A DNA stretch of 10,662 nt from an uncultured Saprospiraceae bacterium (GTDB taxonomy: Bacteria > Bacteroidota > Bacteroidia > Chitinophagales > Saprospiraceae), in NCBI GenBank assembly GCA_938039305.1, contig CALHUZ010000018.1, positions 1 to 10,662 of the forward strand, written 5' to 3'. Below the pieces are notes generated by a model. That model was not told the DNA's origin, did not search any database, and worked only from the letters and a program-made list of their open reading frames with translations. The position numbers and the translations under genes were made by a program. Positions 5,462 to 10,662 of the stretch are shown piece by piece (position 1 is the stretch's first letter; every line of letters starts with the position of its first letter).

Positions 5462-8230
5462 ATGAGTGAAAAAAAGCTTTTCTTACTTGATGGCCACGCC
5501 CTTGTCTATAGAGCCCACTATGCATTTATTAATAGGCCTCTTATTAACTCAAAGGGTCTCAACACCTCAGCGATTAATGGATTTGTAAGAACACTATGGG
5601 ATCTCATCTCCAATCAAAAGCCAACTCACCTTGCGCTTGCACTTGATCCAAAAGGAAAAACCTTCAGACATGAATACTTTCCAGAGTATAAAGCCAATCG
5701 AGATGCACAACCCGAAGATATAACTGCAGCACTTCCTTGGGTCAGAAAAGTAGTGGAAGCTTTTAATATACCTATCGTCTGTATAGACAATTATGAAGCA
5801 GATGATGTCATCGGTACACTATCTAAGCAAGCAGAGAAAGAGGGCTTTGATGTATACATGGTAACTCCAGATAAAGACTATGCTCAACTCGTCTCTGACA
5901 AAATCTATATGTATAAGCCATCTCGATCTGGAAACGGTGTAGAAATACTAGGAAGACAAGAAATTATGGAGAAGTGGGATATTAAAGATCCACTGCAAGT
6001 GATAGACATACTTGGTATGCAAGGGGATAGCGTAGATAATATCCCTGGCTTGCCTGGCATCGGAGCAAAAACAGCAGTTAAACTATTAAAGGAATTTGGA
6101 AGCCTAGAAGGTGTATTAGCAAATACAGATAAGCTCAAAGGAAAGCAAAAGGAGAAGGTTATAGAATTCGCAGAGCAAGGAAGGATGTCCTACAGGTTAG
6201 CGACAATCAGCTTAGACGTTCCGATTCAATTTGATGCTGCTGCATATAAAATAGAAAACTTCGACAAACCAAAGTTAAAAGAACTCTTTAAAGAATTGGA
6301 ATTTAGATCTCTTTCAAAGAGAATCCTTGGTGAAGACGAACCAGTCGCAGAACAAGGATCTTTATTTTTTGATGGCGATGCAAACACTCCTATTAAACCT
6401 ATAGAAAATACTAAGAAAGATCTTACTTCAGTAGAGCATAATTATACTTTGGTTACGACTCCAGAGGAGAGAGCTCTGCTAGCGACATCGCTTTCTAATC
6501 AAACTTTCTTCTGTTATGATACAGAAACAACAGGACTCAAATCTCAACAGGTAGATATTGTAGGTATCGCTTTTTCTTGGAAAAAAGGAGAAGGTTATTA
6601 TGTTCCCCTTTCTGAAGATATGGATACGGCTAAGGAAGAAGTATCCGTATTCAAATCTGCTCTTGAAAATGAAAAAATAGTTAAGGTTGGACAGAATCTA
6701 AAGTATGATAACAATATCATGAGATGGTATGGTATCGAAGTTGCTGGTCCTTACTTTGATACGATGATCGCTCATTATCTTTTAGAACCTGATATGAGAC
6801 ACAAGTTGGATTATCTATCTGAGAGTTATCTCTCTTATCAGATGGTTCCAATAGAGAAGCTAATTGGGAAAAAAGGACCAAAGCAAAAGACAATGCGATC
6901 CGTAGAGATCGAAGAGCTCTGCGACTATGCTGTAGAAGATGCTGATATCACGATGCAGTTGATGGATCATCTTAAACCAAAGTTAAAAGAAGAAGGTCTT
7001 GATAAATTATTTGAGACTATAGAGATGCCTCTTGTTGGCGTTCTTTCGAGGATGGAATACCAAGGAGTAAACATTGACAAGAAGTTCTTAGACGATTACT
7101 CTGTGAAACTTGGCGAAGAAATACTTCAAACAAGACAAAAGATATATGAAAAAGCCGGAGTAGAGTTCAACATATCTTCTCCAAAGCAAGTAGGTGAAGT
7201 TTTATTCGACAAATTAGAAATTCCATATAGATGGCGAAGAACCGCCAGTGGCCAATACTCCACTGATGTAGATAAATTAACCGAACTTTCTGTACAGCAT
7301 GAAGTGATTGCAGACATTTTAGAATATAGAATGTTCTCAAAACTCAAGTCTACTTATGTAGATGCCTTACCCAAAATGATCAATCCTCGAACTGGACGAG
7401 TACATAGTTCATTTAATCAAGCAAGAGCGGCCACAGGAAGGCTCAGTTCTGAAGGTCCTAATCTTCAGAATATTCCAATTAAGAACGCTGCAGGGCGTGA
7501 AGTTAGAAAAGCTTTTATACCTCGAGATAAAGATCACATACTCATGGCTGCAGATTATTCTCAAGTAGAATTAAGACTTATCGCAGAAATCAGTCAAGAC
7601 GAAGCTATGCTTCATGCATTCACGGCAGGTCATGATATCCACAGAGCTACAGCCGCGGGTGTCTATGGTGTCTCTCTTGATGACGTAACAGCCGATCAAA
7701 GAAGGAATGCTAAAACCGTAAACTTCAGTATCATCTATGGTGCAGGTGCCACTAACTTATCTAGACAACTTGGTATCCCAAGAGGAGAGGCTAAGGAGCT
7801 TATTGAAAACTACTTCGCTCAGTACAAGGGACTAAAGAAGTACATGGATGAGACTGTAGAATTTGCAAGAGACAAAGGCTACGTGACTACATTAATAGGT
7901 CGCAAAAGATCATTAAGAGATATCAATTCACGAAATAGTTTAGCCCGCAGCAACGCGGAGCGTATGGCTATCAATACTCCGATACAAGGTACGGCAGCTG
8001 ACATGATTAAAATAGCAATGATCAATCTCGAAAGAGAAATGATCAAAGCGAAGTTCAAGTCCAAAATGATTCTACAAGTACATGATGAATTAGTCTTCGA
8101 TGTGCTTCGCTCGGAGTTAGATGATCTAAAACCGTTAGTTGAAGAAATGATGAGAATGGCACTTCCAGATTTGAAAGTGCCCATACTAGTCGAAGCAGGA
8201 ATTGGTGAGAACTGGTTAGAAGCTCACTAA
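5462..8230 (+). CDS. polA: DNA polymerase I, three-domain form
   Basis: PolA fills gaps, replaces RNA primers of Okazaki fragments and takes part in excision repair. The 922-residue product has all three modules. The 5' nuclease (about 1-290) has Asp10 in LLDGH, the acidic pair at 114-115 in YEADD, and GDSVDNIPGLPGIGAKTA (188-205) with the helix-hairpin-helix. The 3'-5' proofreading domain keeps its catalytic residues: Asp353/Glu355 in DTETTGL, Asp416 in LKYDNN, and Tyr489/Asp493 in YAVED. The polymerase domain has motif A DYSQVELRL (Asp698), motif B RRNAKTVNFSIIYG (747-760, with Phe755 at the dideoxy-discriminating position) and motif C VHDE (873-876). The ATG at 5462 is chosen over an upstream in-frame TTG (5441) because MSEKKLFLLDGHALVYRAH matches the family N terminus and the bases before it are A-rich (CTGAAAAA). 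The gene is transcribed away from the thioesterase operon and towards the second DUF4249 gene, whose stop is 16 nt past its own. Confidence 0.98.
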   Translation: MSEKKLFLLDGHALVYRAHYAFINRPLINSKGLNTSAINGFVRTLWDLISNQKPTHLALALDPKGKTFRHEYFPEYKANRDAQPEDITAALPWVRKVVEAFNIPIVCIDNYEADDVIGTLSKQAEKEGFDVYMVTPDKDYAQLVSDKIYMYKPSRSGNGVEILGRQEIMEKWDIKDPLQVIDILGMQGDSVDNIPGLPGIGAKTAVKLLKEFGSLEGVLANTDKLKGKQKEKVIEFAEQGRMSYRLATISLDVPIQFDAAAYKIENFDKPKLKELFKELEFRSLSKRILGEDEPVAEQGSLFFDGDANTPIKPIENTKKDLTSVEHNYTLVTTPEERALLATSLSNQTFFCYDTETTGLKSQQVDIVGIAFSWKKGEGYYVPLSEDMDTAKEEVSVFKSALENEKIVKVGQNLKYDNNIMRWYGIEVAGPYFDTMIAHYLLEPDMRHKLDYLSESYLSYQMVPIEKLIGKKGPKQKTMRSVEIEELCDYAVEDADITMQLMDHLKPKLKEEGLDKLFETIEMPLVGVLSRMEYQGVNIDKKFLDDYSVKLGEEILQTRQKIYEKAGVEFNISSPKQVGEVLFDKLEIPYRWRRTASGQYSTDVDKLTELSVQHEVIADILEYRMFSKLKSTYVDALPKMINPRTGRVHSSFNQARAATGRLSSEGPNLQNIPIKNAAGREVRKAFIPRDKDHILMAADYSQVELRLIAEISQDEAMLHAFTAGHDIHRATAAGVYGVSLDDVTADQRRNAKTVNFSIIYGAGATNLSRQLGIPRGEAKELIENYFAQYKGLKKYMDETVEFARDKGYVTTLIGRKRSLRDINSRNSLARSNAERMAINTPIQGTAADMIKIAMINLEREMIKAKFKSKMILQVHDELVFDVLRSELDDLKPLVEEMMRMALPDLKVPILVEAGIGENWLEAH

Positions 8231-8241
8231 TTCAATAGTGA
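8224..8241. terminator. Short inverted repeat between convergent genes, possible weak bidirectional terminator
   Basis: TCACTA at 8224-8229 and TAGTGA at 8236-8241 form a perfect 6-bp stem with a 6-nt loop, overlapping the polA stop codon and lying just before the end of the convergent DUF4249 gene. The stem has only two G-C pairs and no long T tract follows on either strand, so it would be a weak terminator at best. Its placement in a 16-nt convergent gap is the only other support. Confidence 0.3.
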
Positions 8242-8246
8242 TCTTA

Positions 8247-9062
8247 TCATTCTATCTTAAGTTCTATTTGTTGAGCACCTGAGGCTATAAAGAATCCTAG
8301 TGCACCTCCGCTTATATTCGTTCGAACATTTGCAGGTGGAGGGTCAAAAGGTCCGCCTCTAAATGTCTCAGCTCTTATATCGAAAAGAAAATCCGCCGCC
8401 TCTTTACCGATTGAAAATAGCTCAATGACAGCTACATCTCCTCTTCTAAATAATCTGTCGTCTTCACTTAATCTAATATCATCAAAGAACTCTCCATCTA
8501 CAAACTCATCATCAGCGAAACCTCCATTATCAAGAGAGTCACCAGCCATTGTGCCTTTGAGGTAATCTACCGCAAAGTAAGCATCACCTTCTCCTGGTGT
8601 TTCTTGAAATCCAAAAACCGTCTCATAAGTGGGAATGCTATCCGTATCTTCATCTATATTATACTGTTCATAAATAGCATTTTCTATTTCAGGGCAAGAG
8701 TTCATCACATAGCTTGACGTGTATTCTTTATCATCATAGAACACTTCAAGAGAATATGTGTCACCTATTCTAGCTGTCCAATCTAAAGGCAAATAGTAGT
8801 GACCACTCTTTCTTTCTTCAAGCGTATAAGATCGCTCACTATCGCTTATAACTACTGACGCATCAGAAACAAATACCTCTGGTAAGTTGCCGAGATAATT
8901 TACTGTCTTGGAGATTTTTACAAATTGCGGTTCATTCAAGTCTGTGATCCATGCTAAGATTACGACCTTTTCATTGTCATCGTTAAGATCTAATTCTATC
9001 TGATCAATAAAACAGCTTGAAAAGAAAATAACTGAAATAAATATTATAAATAAGTGTTTCAT
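8247..9062 (-). CDS. DUF4249 domain lipoprotein, short form
   Basis: A 271-residue secreted lipoprotein of the DUF4249 family; function is inferred only from its receptor neighbour. The signal peptide (about 1-16, core LFIIFISVIFF) ends in the lipobox FFSSC, so Cys17 would be lipidated. The mature start IDQIELDLNDDNEKVVILAWITD and the segment EPQFVKISKTVNYL correspond to the same region of the longer DUF4249 protein at 1125-2189. The middle carries an Asp/Glu-rich stretch (184-202, 10 of 19 residues acidic), then DVAVIELFSIGKEAADFLF. The C terminus has PPPANVRTNISGGALGFFIASG, which resembles the short branch of the family and replaces the Cys-rich tail of the other copy. Apart from the lipid Cys, only Cys123 remains in the mature protein. 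The ATG is 4 nt after the stop of the upstream receptor, so the two form an operon. The gene looks complete; the short length is a family variant, not a truncation. Confidence 0.88.
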   Translation of the reverse strand: MKHLFIIFISVIFFSSCFIDQIELDLNDDNEKVVILAWITDLNEPQFVKISKTVNYLGNLPEVFVSDASVVISDSERSYTLEERKSGHYYLPLDWTARIGDTYSLEVFYDDKEYTSSYVMNSCPEIENAIYEQYNIDEDTDSIPTYETVFGFQETPGEGDAYFAVDYLKGTMAGDSLDNGGFADDEFVDGEFFDDIRLSEDDRLFRRGDVAVIELFSIGKEAADFLFDIRAETFRGGPFDPPPANVRTNISGGALGFFIASGAQQIELKIE

Positions 9063-9066
9063 CTGA

Positions 9067-10662
9067 TTAAAATTTAACGTTAAAAGTAGCTGCAGGCACT
9101 ATTGAAAATATGGACCTCTTCTCTGCAATGGTCACATCGGGACGTGCCTCATCCTGCTTAAAGTTTATGCTAAATGCATTTTTTCGATTATAAGCATTGT
9201 ATATGCTGAAGACGGTTTCTGTTTGAAGTCTTCTTGACTTATTCTTTTTAGACTTAAGCGTAAGTGAGAAATCCAATCTATGATAATCTGGAAGACGAGC
9301 GGCGTTCCTTTCAGAATATACAGGAACAGCTACTCCATTAAAATGGTATTTGCCTGTCGGAAATGTCACAGCACTTCCTGTGGAATATACAAAGCTACTA
9401 CCCAAGCTAATTCTTTCATTTAGTTCATAGGAGGCTACTATGGAAAGATCGTGTGGTTTATCATACTTAGCATTATACCAGTTTTCATTATTTACAGTTG
9501 CAATTCTTTTCTCAGCTTTTGAATAAGTGTAGCTTATCCAACCTGTTAATCTACCTTTATTTTTCTTCGCCATTAACTCAAAACCATATGATCTCGCCTC
9601 TCCAATACGTAATTCCGCTTCAAGGTTATCGTTTAACAGAAGGTTAGCATGATCTTTAAAATCAATAGAATTGATAAACTTTTTATGATAAATCTCTGCA
9701 GAGAGCTCAATACTATTATTCGCTATATTTTTAAAGTACCCTAAAGCAATTTGATCTGCTAGTTGTGGCCTTACCTGCTGGCTGCTAGAAAACCAAATGT
9801 CGAAAGGTGTTGATGAATTACCATTGGAAGCCAATTGGATATACTGAGCCGTACGGTTATAGCTTGCTTTGATAGAGCTTGAAGAATTCAATTTATATCT
9901 TAAAGACAGTCTCGGTTCGAGGTTCCAGTAAGTATTATAAATTCCAGATAGATGATTAATTGTATCGGAGATATTATAAACATCGTCTAATTGAAATACT
10001 TTTTGCGGTCCAAGATTATTAAGCACAGATACCCTTATTCCATAATCAACTTTTATTTGGTCATTGATAATTTGCTCATTACTCAAGTAAAATGCAGTCT
10101 CAAGCGACTTATTCTTCTGAATATTAAACTCTTCCACGATATCACCACTTTCAAATGACTCTATTGCTCCAGGTGAAAGACTATGATGGATGGCATGTAC
10201 TCCAAACCTTACAGTATTGGAAGGATTCACATAAGATCCAAAATCAAGCTTAACACTGTGTTCTCTAAGATTTGAAGCCCACTTAAATCGAGAAACTTCT
10301 TCTTCAAAATCTAAGAAGTAATTATAGTTACTGTAGTAATATGTCAGATTAGAAAACAACTTTGGTGAAAAGAGATGGTTCCACCTTGCCGTAGCTGTAG
10401 TATTGCCCCACTCTACTCTAAATCTTGCATCATTGTCGACATCTTCAAAACCAAGAACATCTCTTCCAAAATAACCAGATAGAAATAGCCTATTGTTATC
10501 ATCGAATCTATAGTTTGCCTTCGCATTAAGATCATAAAAAAAGAATTCATCAGAGTTCTCATTTCCCTTTCCTCTAATGGCTTGTACAGCTTTTCCTACG
10601 ACATCAATATATGAGCGCCTACCAGCTACCATGAAAGAACCATTTTCTCCCAGCGGTGCTTC
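9067..10662 (-). CDS. TonB-dependent receptor, C-terminal barrel part (5' end beyond the right edge)
   Basis: The visible 531 residues are beta-barrel of an outer-membrane TonB-dependent receptor. The frame is open to the window edge, reading EAPLGENGSFMVAGRRSYID, so the Met encoded at 10630-10632 is an internal residue. Alignment by eye with the receptor at 2189-4879 places the fragment opposite its residue ~370 onward, so about 370 N-terminal residues including the plug are missing; whether they include an STN domain cannot be seen. Shared landmarks include TPFDIW (about 283) and ARSYGFE (about 354), separated by nearly the same distance as TPVDIW and GRSYGAE in the other receptor. Also shared are KKFINSIDFKDHANLLLNDN, PHDLS, RLPDYHRLDFS and a final strand ending FNVKF. 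It is followed 4 nt later by the short DUF4249 lipoprotein gene. The substrate is unknown. The two receptors have diverged strongly, so this is not a recent duplication. Confidence 0.94.
   Translation of the reverse strand, partial: EAPLGENGSFMVAGRRSYIDVVGKAVQAIRGKGNENSDEFFFYDLNAKANYRFDDNNRLFLSGYFGRDVLGFEDVDNDARFRVEWGNTTATARWNHLFSPKLFSNLTYYYSNYNYFLDFEEEVSRFKWASNLREHSVKLDFGSYVNPSNTVRFGVHAIHHSLSPGAIESFESGDIVEEFNIQKNKSLETAFYLSNEQIINDQIKVDYGIRVSVLNNLGPQKVFQLDDVYNISDTINHLSGIYNTYWNLEPRLSLRYKLNSSSSIKASYNRTAQYIQLASNGNSSTPFDIWFSSSQQVRPQLADQIALGYFKNIANNSIELSAEIYHKKFINSIDFKDHANLLLNDNLEAELRIGEARSYGFELMAKKNKGRLTGWISYTYSKAEKRIATVNNENWYNAKYDKPHDLSIVASYELNERISLGSSFVYSTGSAVTFPTGKYHFNGVAVPVYSERNAARLPDYHRLDFSLTLKSKKNKSRRLQTETVFSIYNAYNRKNAFSINFKQDEARPDVTIAEKRSIFSIVPAATFNVKF

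Noticed and set aside
5462..8230. polA as part of a phage or defence system
   Set aside because: It is a full-length three-domain chromosomal polymerase I with all catalytic motifs; no phage, integrase or defence genes are seen around it.
10630..10632. ATG at this point as the start of the second receptor
   Set aside because: The frame stays open to the window edge, and the residues before the Met match the corresponding barrel strand of the paralogous receptor, so the gene begins outside the window.

Overview
The window comes from a low-GC member of the Bacteroidota. The evidence is the two TonB-dependent receptor / DUF4249 lipoprotein pairs (a combination typical of that phylum), a conserved rsfS-ftsH gene order, A-rich start contexts with little Shine-Dalgarno signal, and one exact match to the Bacteroidota -7 promoter element (TAnnTTTG). 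The sequence alone does not give me a genus or family.

Layout from left to right. (1) 1-1050, minus strand: the housekeeping pair rsfS (ribosome silencing factor) followed by ftsH (membrane AAA protease). Only the first 204 codons of ftsH are inside. (2) 1125-5329, minus strand: a tight three-gene unit transcribed in the order hotdog-fold thioesterase, STN-containing TonB-dependent receptor, DUF4249 lipoprotein. The junctions are 3 nt apart and a 1-nt TGATG overlap. (3) 5462-8230, plus strand: polA, a complete DNA polymerase I with 5' nuclease, intact 3'-5' exonuclease and polymerase motifs. (4) 8247-10662, minus strand: a second receptor (5' end outside the window) followed 4 nt later by a second, shorter DUF4249 lipoprotein.

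Functionally there are two layers. rsfS, ftsH and polA are ordinary core genes for translation control, protein quality control and DNA replication or repair. Around polA sit two paralogous outer-membrane uptake modules. In each, a TonB-driven 22-strand-type barrel is paired with a surface- or periplasm-facing lipoprotein that probably helps capture an unknown ligand. The first receptor also carries an STN domain, which in other systems passes a ligand signal to an anti-sigma factor, but no sigma or anti-sigma gene is present here.

No RNA genes, insertion sequences, CRISPR arrays or prophage pieces were seen. No intergenic gap exceeds about 135 bases. I found no clearly new system. The most interesting point is the pair of diverged receptor/DUF4249 modules on either side of polA and the thioesterase joined to one of them.
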